Source: Oxytricha trifallax (Eukaryota; Ciliophora; Spirotrichea; Sporadotrichida; Oxytrichidae). From it: a DNA stretch of 64,000 nt. Positions 34,294-46,671 of this stretch are shown here, one piece after another; the stretch's first letter is position 1; the number at the start of each line of letters is the position of its first letter. The stretch spans positions 62,001 to 126,000 of the forward strand of contig ARYC01000219.1 of NCBI GenBank assembly GCA_000711775.1, given 5' to 3'. The notes beneath the pieces were generated by a model. It saw only the letters and a list, made by a program, of their open reading frames with translations, was not told the DNA's origin and did not search any database. Made by a program: the position numbers and the translations under genes.

Positions 34294-37200
34294 ATGTAGA
34301 AACATTTAAATATATATGGAACACTCACTGTCTTAAGTTACTAAACTAATGTAGAAACATATTGTCTTAGATAGTTATCTACTTCCTTCTAAGATTAAAA
34401 CAATTACATTATTAATTTAAAATATTTATAAACAGTTTTCTTTTTTTTAGATTTTTTGAAATCAAAGTATTGTTTGGTTCACAGGGATCCCCTCAATATT
34501 ACAATTGATATAAATCTGCCATAATTTCAAGATAAAATAAAAAGATTTAAAAGCTATATTCCATATTAAACAATATTCTTGAAAATAGGACAATTAAGCA
34601 ATGATTCCTGTGAAAATTTATTGGCTATATTAGAAATGATTGCAAAACATGTTTAAGAAAAACATTTAGACTAACAAAATATCAATCTAAGATAAAGAAT
34701 TGGGATTTATATTAAAAATGATATCTCACCTGATAAACTTTGAAGTTAATATATTAAACTATTAAATTAATTCTTTTTACTATATTGAGGATGTTTTTAA
34801 TCAATTTCTTGATCTTAATTAGAAATATGTAACATTCGTTCATACAATAAAACTCCATTTTATTATAAGTAGCTTAATTTATTTCTTTTTTTGGGGGTTG
34901 GGATTTTTATTAAATGCTTTACAATTTGTAGTACTATAGGGATTTATTTATGATGTAAAAATATAAATTTAGTATTTAAAAGCCACTATAGATGCGTGAA
35001 TAATTAAAACCGATTCCCATCAAGCAAAGTCCATCAACTCTTTTCTCTCTTTAATTGTTAGCTGTTAATTAAAGTAAATTAATTATTAGCATTTAAGGAA
35101 TTTAAAGTTCCAAAGAAGCATATTGAATTTTATATTAATTAATAAATTTTAAATATTGAGTTTATTTCTGTTAAGACCAAAGAGCTAATAGGATCTCTGC
35201 ATAATATGTTACAAACTTTTTTAAAAGAAATGGTATTTCTTGCATAATTATGATATAGTTAGAGTTATTGATTTCAGTGTGTTATTTTACAAAAATAGCC
35301 TAAATTATTTATAATTAAATGTAGAGAAATTAAAAGATTAATATTAAGTGTTTTACATATTTAAGAGGTTAAATAAAATATTCTTCAGACCTCTATTACA
35401 TGATGTAAAATCATTTTGAGAGTTTAAGGTAAAAAGATAATAAAACAAACCATTAACAAATTTCTCTAAAACTCAAATTGGCTTCAAGTCTCTTATTAGG
35501 GTTTTGGGTTTTGAATAATGTAAATAATAATTCATAATTATATTAAATATATTTTGAAATAATCAAGAAATTTTATATTTTAATAGGTATAATAATGAAA
35601 AGAAATTTAGTTAATGTTTAAGAATAACATTCTATAAATTTTGTATGAAAATTTAAACTATTTAAAACAATTAATTATAATATTAAATTATTTGAAATAG
35701 GAATTTATACGAAAAATGTGTATATTTAAATTTTTATTAAAAAACTTAAAGAATCAAAGATAAATATTTTATTTAAATATATTAATACTTAATAAATTTA
35801 TTTTACAAATATATAAAATTATATTATATCTTTTTATAGGTAAAATAATGGAAGATGTTAACTGTTCCAACCGAGACCCCCTCCCACCCCCTCCCAGGGC
35901 TAAAACGAGAAACCCCCGCCTCCCACCCTAACTAGACCCCCTCCCACCCCAACAACATCCCCATTCATATGAAAATTTTTATTCTCAATGTTTAAATCAT
36001 TTTCCTTCATGACATCATAATATTTCTTACACATAAAAATATTATTTTTTTTTCAAATTTTTATAAACCTATATAATGATATTTTTTTTTCAATTTTGGT
36101 ATTTAAAAACTTTCACTCCGTCTGCCGACTATTTTAGAACATACATCTATAGGAAAATTAATTAATAATCTATATCTCAAGGGCTTGATATAATTATACG
36201 AAAAAATAATCAACCGACAAACTCACACAAATATTAATGCTTGCAATTCAAATCATTTTAATCGTCAACATTCAATATAATTTCAATAGTAGTCCCATTA
36301 ATTTTAATATTTTATTTTTTTTACAATTTTACTGTATATTTATCATTATAATTCTTATAGCAATTGATTTTTTATGTAATATAAATATCAAGAATACTAA
36401 TATAATATGTTTTTAATAAAGTATTAATCAGTTAGTTCAGAATATAGATATAATTTTATTTATTTAAATAATCATTATACATAAAAAATCAATTGCTATA
36501 AGAATTATAATGATAAAATATACAGTAAAATTGTAAAAAAAATAAAATATTAAAATTAATGGGACTACTATTGAAATTATATTGAATGTTGACGATTAAA
36601 ATGATTTGAATTGCAAGCATTAATATTTGTGTGAGTTTGTCGGTTGATTATTTTTTCGTATAATTATATCAAGCCCTTGAGATATAGATTATTAATTAAT
36701 TTTCCTATAGATGTATGTTCTAAAATAGTCGGCAGACGGAGTGAAAGTTTTTAAATACCAAAATTGAAAAAAAAATATCATTATATAGGTTTATAAAAAT
36801 TTGAAAAAAAAATAATATTTTTATGTGTAAGAAATATTATGATGTCATGAAGGAAAATGATTTAAACATTGAGAATAAAAATTTTCATATGAATGGGGAT
36901 GTTGTTGGGGTGGGAGGGGGTCTAGTTAGGGTGGGAGGGGGCTAGTTAGGTGAGGGGAGGGGTCTCGTTTTAGCCCTGGGAGGGGGGTGGGAGGGGGAGT
37001 CTCGGTTGGAACAGTTAACAATAGTGAATATAGTAATAAGTCAATTCTATCAAAAACTAATGACTTATTAAATGTTGAAACACTTTAATTAATCAATTCT
37101 ACTATTTAGTTTAAGGTAATTCATGGACAAAAAGGTATAACAAAAGAATCTTCTTTTGTTAAACTTAGTAAAATAATTCTGATTGACTCTTCTGTCTCTT

Positions 37201-38715
37201 CAAATGATCTTGAATTGATCTTTTTATATAAATCAATACTTATAAACTTATAAAAAAATTAAATTGAAAAGTGTAACTCATTTAGATATGAGTGACTCGA
37301 CGGTTAGAGATATACCGATGATGTTTCATAAAAAATGTATAAATTAAAAAAAAAATTAATTTTTTGTTTCCAAACTTGAAACATTTAGAAACTAGGAAGT
37401 AAAAAGTATCTATATTTTCGAATACTTTTGGTGATTACTCAACACCTAATGATAAAAGATAATCAATACTTAATAATCTGGAATACGGTTTAATAGAATG
37501 CTCAGATGGGGGCCTGAGCACTCATACGCTTTTGCATATTTGGAATTGTTGTTATAATGCTAGCATCTTGGAAATTTCAGGTAAAGATTTTAAATATTTT
37601 AATTATTGATATTATTTATAAATATTGTTATAATTTTTTTGGAGGAGGGAAGTTTCCTGGCAAGTGAATTTTGTATATATAAATAATTTCGTGAATGTAC
37701 GATGATATTATTTTTTAATTATTTAAAAAAAACTTAATAAATATTTAAGGGATATTTTATACATCTTTTACTATATGATAAAAATATAGGGAAGGTAGTA
37801 GCTTTAGTGTATTATTCTGAATAATGCTATTTAAATTGAAAAAAGTAATCTATTAAAATATTAATCATTTTTAACATAAATCAACATACAGTATAGTTAA
37901 AAAATTAATGTTTAATGAGATATATGAATTTAAAATTTCTTAGAGTATATGCTAATGTATCTTTAATACCATTTAAGTGGTTTATTAGAGCTAAATAGAA
38001 AATAAAATTTAATTAATTTATTTTTCAAGAAACTTCCCTTAAAATGCTTTTTTCATAAGACTCTGCAGGAAACTTACCCACTTTTTCAAAGTAAATGTAA
38101 AGTTTCTCCAGGGTTCTACATTGATTTTTTATGAATATTGTAGGAATACATTTGAAATTCGAAATTTATAAATAATCAAATTTGTAATCAATAAAATTAT
38201 TGGCAGTTAAAATTGGCAAAATTAAACAATCTTGGACTCTATCGGTAGGAAATTCAAAATTAGCTGTACTTTAAAAATAGAGGTACTATTTTATTGCAAC
38301 CCTCTAGCGAGATAACTCGATTTTAATAATAGTGTATAATTAATCTAATCTAAAGGCGTTTATTTAAAGTCTATTTAACTCGCTAGAGGGATGCAATTAA
38401 ATAGTACCGAAAGTCCAGCTAATTTTAAATTTCCTACCGATGGACCCCAAGATTGTTTAATTGGCAAAATTTAACTGCCAATAATTTAATTAATTATAAA
38501 TTTAATTATTTATAAATTTCCAAGTTTGAATGTATTCCTACAATATTATAATTTCTTTTGATAGGGAAAGAATGAAAGATAAAGTGAAAATTTCTTTATT
38601 AAAATTTGAAAAAGATAGCGTTGAATTTAAGGATAGATTCTTTTAATTCATTAAGTTCAAAAAAAATAATAATCATGAAGAATTAATTATTTATATGCAT
38701 AGTGATAATTCGTGA
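34294..38715 (+). CDS. F-box/LRR-like gene, array member 3, with three insertions
   Basis: N-terminus at ATG 34294 (LNIYGTLTVLSYQ, then VETYCLRQLSTSFQD). Segment 2 from about 34450 to TGA near 34741 is the longest open block of the family: LKSKYCLVHRDPLNITIDI, FLKIGQLSNDSCENLLAI, RQRIGIYIKNDISPDKL. HTI-type segment near 34780-34860, LRR LKSVTHLDMSDSTVRD near 37262, a further LRR-like segment near 37368, and a terminal segment from ATG 38572 to TGA 38713-38715. A TBE relic, a 1.15-kb palindrome and a MITE lie in the gaps between segments. Its terminal segment is more diverged than in members 1 and 2. Confidence 0.5.
34884..35514 (+). mobile_element. TBE internal-deletion relic
   Basis: The left part matches the TBE start (GGGGGTTGGGATTTTTATTAA, then TTTATGATGTAAAAATATAA of the transposase) up to the position equal to MQRA...NNIKF. 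The sequence then jumps to CTTCAGACCTCTATTACATG, which is the 3' end of the zinc-finger/kinase ORF, and closes with an eroded TIR ending GGGTTTTGGGTTTTG. About 3.4 kb of the middle is missing, so it is a deletion derivative. All frames are broken. Confidence 0.85.
35862..37014. mobile_element. 1.15-kb near-perfect palindromic element flanked by TTAA
   Basis: The arms (about 510 bp each) start CTGTTCCAACCGAGACCCCC and are complementary almost base for base, including the C/G-rich blocks and the AT-rich inner parts. The loop is about 36380-36475. TTAA lies on each side (35858-35861 and 37015-37018), which would fit a piggyBac-type TTAA target. However, TTAA is itself part of a longer palindrome TGTTAACTG / CAGTTAACA, so the exact edge is uncertain. 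No ORF. Minor length differences in the G-rich block near 36900-37000 are the main arm mismatches. Confidence 0.85.
37636..38082. repeat. Possible old copy of the AAGTTTCCTG element
   Basis: GGGAAGTTTCCTGGCAAGTG at 37646 and, inverted, CTGCAGGAAACTTACCCAC at 38063 resemble the ends of the element at 39089. No target duplication and no G-run tips remain, so this is tentative. Confidence 0.3.
38138..38543. mobile_element. TA-flanked MITE, family member 2
   Basis: 406 bp. TIRs TTGTAGGAATACATTTGAA / inverted, flanked by TA on both sides (38136-38137 and 38544-38545). Nested inverted repeats inside (AATTATTGGCAGTTAAA near 38199; ACTCGCTAGAGGGATGCAA near 38379). Homologous to 32822-33231 and located at the same relative place, just before the terminal segment of an F-box/LRR-like gene. 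A Tc1/mariner-type origin fits the TA target. Confidence 0.8.
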
Positions 38716-39088
38716 TATTGTTAGGTTAATATTTAATATTATTAATTATAATCGCTTTGTTTCTGAATTTTTAGAAATCTTAAGGTATTTATATAATTTT
38801 ATTAAGAATATTTATATTTAGGCGGAATAAATTAAAATAATTTTAAAAATATAATTATAGATTTTATAATGATAATTTAAGCAAGTTGATAGTATCACAA
38901 TTTGTAAAAACCTGATTATAAAACACAATATAATTAATATGCAAACTATTTAAGTTTAATCAAAAGCTACTATTCCTATTTTTTATGAATAAATTATTAA
39001 TTGAATAAAATAAATAATATCTCTTAAGCTCTCCTACCTATATGAAAAAAATTAATATATTTTATCTATTACCCACACTAAAGATTTC

Positions 39089-39582
39089 GGGGGGGGAAGT
39101 TTCCTGCACTGGTTTATGATAAAAAAAAAATTTTAGGGAAGTTTCCTGCACTTTTTTTAATTTTTTACTTTTTAATTTTTTTACATTAAATTATTCTTTA
39201 TAACAACTATCAACCAACTTCAGGACTAATTTCATTGTTATAATTATACTTTAATTTATTAATCAATTCTCAATATCTATCTTAAAATTCCAAAAACTTT
39301 GACATTTTTTATCTAATATTTGTAGGTTCTGTCTCTTAAATACTATATTGCTTTACTATAGTAATTCAAATATTATATCTAATTGTTATTGTAATTATGA
39401 TTCAATTTATCTTGTTCTTAACATGCCTATATAATGTTAGACTATATTTTCTAGAGCTACTTCAATGATAAAAAATATGCTCATAATAAAAATGGGTCAT
39501 AAAATTATTAAATTTGTTTATTTATGTAAAATTTATTAAATTTAACATATAAAAATATATAGTGCAGGAAACTTCCCCCCCC
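39089..39582. mobile_element. G-tipped MITE with 8-bp target duplication
   Basis: 494 bp. Left end 8 G then AAGTTTCCTGCACT; right end AGTGCAGGAAACTT then 8 C. Perfect 8-bp duplications AAGATTTC at 39081-39088 and 39583-39590. The left end has a second internal direct copy of GGGAAGTTTCCTGCACT at about 39135. The interior is AT-rich without an ORF. Same tip design and duplication type as 8462-9384 and 22435-23046. Confidence 0.85.
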
Positions 39583-39590
39583 AAGATTTC

Positions 39591-40670
39591 TATATTTATT
39601 TTGTAGTTTGATTCATATTTTATTCTTTAAATTGCATATATCTACCTTTGAGTTTCTGAAGATGCTTACTTTTATTTAAAAAAAATAAAAAATATGCAAA
39701 TTTATGGTTATTTATGACCTGATAAAACTAAATTCTAATAAAATATTCAGGCAAATACACATAATCTTAATTGATGATATATAAAATAATAAATACAAAA
39801 TCAAGCTTATTTTGCACTAATAGATTTTTAGCCTAGTATATTTTACACAATTTTTTGGGTTTTTTTATATGGAGTTCACGTTCAGAATCAATGGAAGATT
39901 TAAGAAAATCTTTTTATATGAGTTTAATAATTTATCTACTTAATAAAATATTTATGCTTTAAATTTAATACTTTTAGAGAATTTATATAGTTCCTTTTCT
40001 GAAAATAAATACTACATTCATTATAAAATTGAAAAAAAATTATAGGAATTTAATAATATTCGTGAATAAATCTTACACTTATTAGAAAAAATGTTACAAA
40101 ATGTTGAGGAGATAAAATAATAACTATGATTAGAGAAAATTTTTTTTGAATTTTAGATTTTATAACAAAAGTAGATTCTTAATATTTATTAATTTTATTT
40201 AGATTTTCAAACACAGAATCATTGTAAATATTATTGAAATTAAATAATAATGAAGTTCTTAATAATATTGGTAACAAAATATTTTCTTAGACAAAATATA
40301 AATTTGTTATTTAGGATTGTTTTTTAATTCATGCATAGGATCGTAGTAATTTTATTATTAAATTAATATTTATTTAGTAGAAAAAAATATAAATAATGAC
40401 ATAATTGTTTCTGCAATTTTATAAAGTTTTATTAAAGGTAAATTACTCTACAAACTTTTAATAAAAATTTATATTAAAAATAATAAATAGATTTTAATTA
40501 ATTTATCAATTATTTCCCAGAGAATTAAATCGGAGCAAAAAGAACTGAAAATCTTTTAGTAATTTATATAGTTTTTTTTAAAAAAAAATTACAAATAAAA
40601 TTCTTTTAAATAATAACACAATATAAACATTGAGCAATAATATCTTTAATTGTTATTTAATTAATTAAAA
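39591..40670. other. AT-rich spacer with no supportable gene
   Basis: Lies between the MITE and array member 4. No convincing frame or repeat. Confidence 0.5.
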
Positions 40671-43050
40671 ATGTAGAAACATTTAAATATTTACGGAACA
40701 TTGACAGTTTTAAGTTATTAAACATCTCTTGAGACTTTTTAGCAAAGGCTTTTGTGCAGATAATTCTATGATTTAAAAATATAATAATTTAGTTTTTTTT
40801 TGCAATATTCACCAATTTGTTAGTTTATTAAAAAAATAAACTAATTAAAAATAGATTTCTTAAAATCAAAATATCAAAATATTCACAGGTATTAAAAATC
40901 TAAAAATTTTTATAAAAAAAAGTATATTCCATTAAATATTATCTTAATTAACTTATTTAGTATAAAATATTGCTTTGAATACTGCATTTGTATTTTGATT
41001 AATAAAAAAAGCGATTTTCTTCTTATCACACTAAAATAGTATCAAGCAATACTAAAAAGTATTAAAAAAGTCAATATTCATAATTTTTATTTAAAAATAT
41101 TTACCTTTGATATCAAGAAATTTAAAAAAATATAATAACCCTCCTTTTATTTTTTTTCTAAATTAAAAAAATGAAAAGGAATCTTTTCTAAAAAAATGTC
41201 GAGAGTTATTGCAAACTTATATGGAAAATTATCTAATTATTATAAATCTTAATAATATGAAATTGTGTGTGAATATATCTGATATCAAAAGCATTCTTTT
41301 AGGATTTTATTAATATTTTTTTACTTTAAAAATTTGTAAAAAAAATATCATAGAGTGAAATAATAATTAATGAACTTATTTTCCTTAAATAAATTCATTG
41401 ATTTATATATATTCTAGAAACCTCATCTAATTAGGAAATTCATATTTTTATAAAAATTGCTTTAATTTACCATTAAATTTTATAGATTATAAGTTTTATT
41501 CACTCATAAGCCAGTTTAATAGTAATATGTAAGTTGTCAATATGAAAAAATATCACTTATATTCATTTATTTAGAATAATGATCAAATAATTAAAATAAA
41601 ATAAAAATTATTATTATTTAAAATAATATGGTCAATAATTAAATCTCATTAGATTTTGAAGATTTAATTCTCCAAATATAGTGATTGACACTACTTAGCC
41701 AGATATTTTAGAAAAAATTAAAACTTTTAGCTATTTTTACACTTCAAGAATAATATACTTAAGGATTGAAAATAATTCATTAGAAACTATGTTTGATGTT
41801 ATGAGATTGGTTAAGATGCACATAATTGAATAACTGAAATTATGTAAGAAGGGAACTAAAACGAAATATTATAGATAAAGAATTGGATTAATTGTTATGA
41901 GTGAGTTGAATCCTGATAAACTTTAATTTAACTAATGATAAATTTATTTAAAAATATCATTTTGTTAATTATATGCAGTTGGCAATCGAGAATTTTCATG
42001 CTGAAAATTACTAATATTTCAGATTTTGTCATACAATAATATTTAAATTTTTATTCTTAAAATTAAAAGAAATTATAATTTTAATAAAAAGATTATTAAA
42101 AAATTAAGATCAAATCGATTTAATTGCAGCTCGTTTTATAAAATAAATTACTTTGTCGCATAGAAAAATGAAAAATAATTAATTACTATTAAGAAAAATT
42201 AAAAAAGTTTTTTATTTTAACCTTTTTAGTAAACCTTCTAATTTAGTAATATTATAATAATTATAATCTTCCCTTAACAAGACCACTCTTTTTAAATTAT
42301 ACTTTTATAAAATATATAACATTCTTAAATAATATTTTTATAAAATTCTTCTTTATTAAATTATTAAAAATTTCTCTTTTTTAGATATTTATACCGATTC
42401 ACTCATTCCTTATGCTAGTCAATGGTTTAATGTGAGCACTTTTTAATCAATAATTTCAAGAATAACTTTCCATATAGTCCAGAATAAATAAAAATAAAAT
42501 AAATGCACTTTTGATAGAATCCAAAAATTAATTCTTATAAATTCTAAGATTACTTTCGAAGAGGTTATAGGTATGCCAACCATAAAGTTATAAAAATTAA
42601 TTTTAATTATTTTTAAATTGAGGAACGTTACTCATTTAGAAATTGATAACTCAGAGATCATTTTCAATAATTTAAAAATAATTTGTAATTAATAACATTA
42701 ATCAATGAAATAAAAATTAAATAAATATAATATTATTAATTTGGTGTTTCCAAACTTGAAATACTTAAAAATCACGAACTAATCTAAAAAAAATATTGCT
42801 TTAAATTTCCCTAGCACGTACTAATCTAAACCATTTGATAGACTTGAATATGCATCAATATAATGTAACTATGGTAAACTTAGTGAAAGTAGATTAACTC
42901 ATATTAAAAATGTATGCGAAAAAGCAACTACATTAATGATTACAAGTAAAGGAATATAAATAAAAATTATTTAATTTAAGTTTTTAGTATTAACTACAAG
43001 TAAAGTTGAAGAAAACAAGAATAATGATTTAAATATTTGTTTTATAATTG

Positions 43051-43135
<85 letters not shown>

Positions 43136-43292
43136 TGATGTTGAACGAGTGTTTCCTGGAGCAACTATTATAAATAAAAAATTAAAAGCCAATTTTGAAA
43201 ATAAAACTGGAGATTTGCTTATAGAATACAACCGAAATGAAAATATTGAGGAGCTCATATTGTTTAGATATTTGGATAATCTTAAAAAATGA
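40671..43292 (+). CDS. F-box/LRR-like gene, array member 4, in separated segments
   Basis: ATG 40671 reads LNIYGTLTVLSYQ, then LETFQQRLLCRQFYD. The second segment (about 41670-41940) is open for about 90 codons: NIVIDTTQPDILEKIKTF, FDVMRLVKMHIIEQLKL, RQRIGLIVMSELNPDKLQF. Then MQLAIENFHAENYQYF near 41974, LRR LRNVTHLEIDNSEI near 42620, an LRR segment near 42730, and a terminal segment (IDVERVFPGATIINKKLKA) ending at TGA 43290-43292. A TA microsatellite sits just before the terminal segment. All gaps are AT-rich. Confidence 0.5.
43052..43124. repeat. (TA)n microsatellite
   Basis: About 73 bp of uninterrupted TA dinucleotides between coding segments of array member 4. It generates a spurious Tyr-Ile repeat frame on the minus strand. 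Confidence 0.95.
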
Positions 43293-44885
43293 AGGTTCTT
43301 ATTATATTTTTGAGTAAATATATTTTCTCTCTTTTATTAATAAATATTCTTTATTTCAAAATTTATGAAAAATCAAACTCAATAGTCTTAGAATGAATTA
43401 AAAACATGCAAACAAATTATTAATACTGATTAAAAATGTACTATTTTATTTAACTATTGAATTAAATACATTTCTTATTATATTATATTGGTAATGTATT
43501 TTATTTAAAAATTCATTTTTTTCTAAAAAAATAAAATTGGAGAATTTATATAAGCAAGAATATTTTCATTTTTTATTAAGATTGAGTTGATTTTTATAAA
43601 GTATACAATGAAATTTTGAAGCAAATTAAATAATTTTTTACAATTATTTTCCTTTTCTAATCATTATAATGAAATTAATTGAAAATAAAATTAACAATTT
43701 TACCTTATATCTCTGCAATATACCTTCTAAATTTGTTAAAAGAAAATGATTAATTTTAAAATTCTAAAAAGTTCAGTTATGTATTTTGACTAAGAATGAT
43801 CGTAGAAGCAATAAAATATTTAACCAACAGTAAACTTTAAATCTTCGCATTTGATAGAAAATTATTTTAAATAATCAATAATTAATGCATAAGTGTAAAA
43901 TTTATGGAATATTTTGTCACATTTATGTAAACAATTATGGATAAAAATTTAGAATATCATTTTTAAACAGTTGATTATTCAGGGAAGCTTAAAATAACTA
44001 TTTCAAGTATTCTAATACTTAAGAGATGTTTATTAACTGAAAATTTAAAATACAATTTTTAAATAAAAATTTAATTGTGTTTTCTTAGAACTCTGAATGA
44101 AGCGAAAAATTTAATTGAAGTATTTACAATCAAGAAAAGAGTCTGAATCAATTAATAAAGATAGATTTATCTTATAAAGTTTAATTTTATTTTCAAATAT
44201 TATATCAGATTCATAACTCAAACTTTAATTTGATATTCAAGAGTATTAATTAAAATAATTCTTAAATTTTTAAAACAAAATTGAATTAAATAAATCTTAC
44301 TAAGAAATAATATTTTTCTATTAGGCTTTGATTTATAAATAAATTATTTAAACATAATTCATTACAATAATAATATTAAGTAAATTACTCAAACTAAGTA
44401 TAAAGTCAAATTAATTTGTATAATTTTATGAAATTATTTAAAATTAATCACTTGCCTTATAAAATAGCAAATATCAATTTAGATTTAAATCTTAATATTT
44501 ATAGCTTTCCAGACTTCTAAAATTAAAAGAGTATGATGAAATTTAATATTAAATAAATAAAAACTAATTCTTTAAGTCATTACAGTGAATCTTTAATAGA
44601 TCAAATTTGTTATAATTATTTAACTCATACAATTACATCATAAGAGAATTGATTTTATAGAAATAAAAATATTTTTTTTATTAATTAAAATTACTTTGGA
44701 TTTTATTAGAGCATTTTAATTTTTTTTCATCCTTTATTCTTTGTTTAATATCATATAAAATATTTATTCCATTTTTTAAATGACAAAACCATAGAGCTTT
44801 AAATGAATATAATATATATTATATTATAAATATAATTTAAACTTCTATAACTAATTGTATGATCATAATATTAATTGATTATAAA
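43293..44885. other. AT-rich spacer with no supportable gene
   Basis: Spacer between array members 4 and 5. No frame beyond chance. Confidence 0.5.
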
Positions 44886-46521
44886 ATGTAGAAATAAATA
44901 AATATTTATGGGTCACTAACTGTATTAAGTTATTAAACAAATCTTGAAACATTTAAACTGAGATTATTATCAACATCTTTCCAAGATTTAATTATATAAT
45001 TATAAATATATAAAAAAATATTAATAATAAAAATAATATTTACTCCTTTATTTATAAATATAAATTTCTAATATATTTAAATTTCTTGAAATCTAAGTTT
45101 TCCTAGGTTCATTCTCACTCACCAAAAATGATAATTGATATAGATAAACCATAAATATAATAAAAAAAGGAAAATTTCATTCTTTTTCATATCAGAAATA
45201 ATTTACTTGAAGATATCATCAATTTCTAATGAATCTAAGGAAAACGTGAGAGCAATATTATACTTGTTAAGAACTCACAATTAAGGACAAAAGTAAGGAT
45301 TAAACTATAAATATTATGAATAGGATTTAGAAAATTGGATTGATTAAATAGCTTAAGATTGACTTTGATATAAAAAAATTAAAGATTTAAATATTAAGTA
45401 ATAATAATAATAAATTATTATAATAATTTTTATATGCAAATGTCAATTGAGAAATTTTAAATCAAAAATCAAAAAACATAAGTTTTGTCCACACAATAAT
45501 TATTTGTACAGTTATTATAAAATAAATATTAAAACTTATCTGAAATTAGATTTATTTAATATTATTAGTGACTATAAATATCAAATTTTAATTTTTTTTG
45601 GGTTTCTTATATTAGCTATTACTTTAAAACATTTGTCAATATTTTTCATTTATTCTTTAATATAAATGTTTTTATATAATATAGTATTTTTATATTATAT
45701 TTATAATATAATTGAAAATGTCAAAAGCCAAGAAATTTCAATCACAGTACTATTTGAAAAGACTACCGTATTATTTAAAATAGAGACTCTGTAATTAAAA
45801 AATTCAGCAATATAATTCAGTAATAATTGAGATTATTCTTTAAATAGAATAAAGAAATTGATTTTGACTAGTTCTACTGCTAATTTTGATAAATTTCTAT
45901 CATTAAAAAATGTAACACATATAGAAATCATTAATTCAGAGATATCGTCTACCAATTTTCATAAAAATTTGATTATAATTTTTTGTAAACTATATATAAA
46001 ATTATAAATTTTGCTTTCGCTCTCATAAAATATTTAAAAATCAGGAATTCAGATCAAAATTTAATAAGGTTTTATTAAAAGAATGCTTTTAACCAATTTT
46101 ATGATCTTTAATATGCGTCAGTTAAATGCACTGAAGGTAAACTTACAGGAAAGATGTTTGTAACAATTTCAAAATATTTCTAGTAATCCAAAATATTAAA
46201 GATTTCAAGTAAAAATATTATTATTTTTCGATTTGTTTATTTACATAAAAATTAATTGAAAGTAAAGTAGATAGCATCAATATCAGTTATTAAATATTAA
46301 CTAATTTTAATTTATTGAATCTCACTGATTTATATTAATCATATATATAATTAATTGATGTTGCATAGTAATTGGGGAAAGGAACAACTTTTGTTGAGAA
46401 GGAATTATAGGCAGATGGTTAGAATTTTACTAATGATTCACTTATTAAATACAAAAAGGAATTGGGTATAAATGGAACAGTTTATTTTTATAGATATTGC
46501 AATGACCCTAAAACTGAATGA
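44886..46521 (+). CDS. F-box/LRR-like gene, array member 5, shortest copy
   Basis: ATG 44886 reads INIYGSLTVLSYQTNLETF, then KLRLLSTSFQD. Segment 2 near 45085. IGLIKQLKIDFDIKKL near 45315, MQMSIEKFQIKNQKTQ near 45435, an LRR segment near 45904, and a terminal segment (LGKGTTFVEKELQADGQ) ending at TGA 46519-46521, about 150 bp before the first zinc-finger gene. The gaps are shorter than in the other members and free of insertions. Segment 2 is more decayed than in members 3 and 4. Confidence 0.5.
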
Positions 46522-46639
46522 TTATTTGCATTAAATTAAAATCTTTAAGTTTATATCTGTATTAATATCTTATTAATTCCAGAGATATCAAAATAATAAA
46601 TAAAAATAAATAATTAAATTAAAGAAAATTATCATGAAT

Positions 46640-46671
46640 AAGTTCTGAGAAAATTATAAGTCTAAAATAAA
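46640..46671 (+). promoter_or_regulatory. Conserved leader upstream of zinc-finger copies 1 and 3
   Basis: GAGAAAATTATAAGTCTAAA occurs immediately before the ATG here and again at about 57250-57269 before copy 3; copy 2 keeps only the TGTCTAAATAAA end. It could be a promoter or leader element, or simply duplicated flank. Confidence 0.4.

Noticed and set aside
42971..43258. 95-residue minus-strand frame with a Tyr-Ile repeat
   Set aside because: It is translation of the (TA)n microsatellite, and the real coding segment here is on the plus strand (array member 4).
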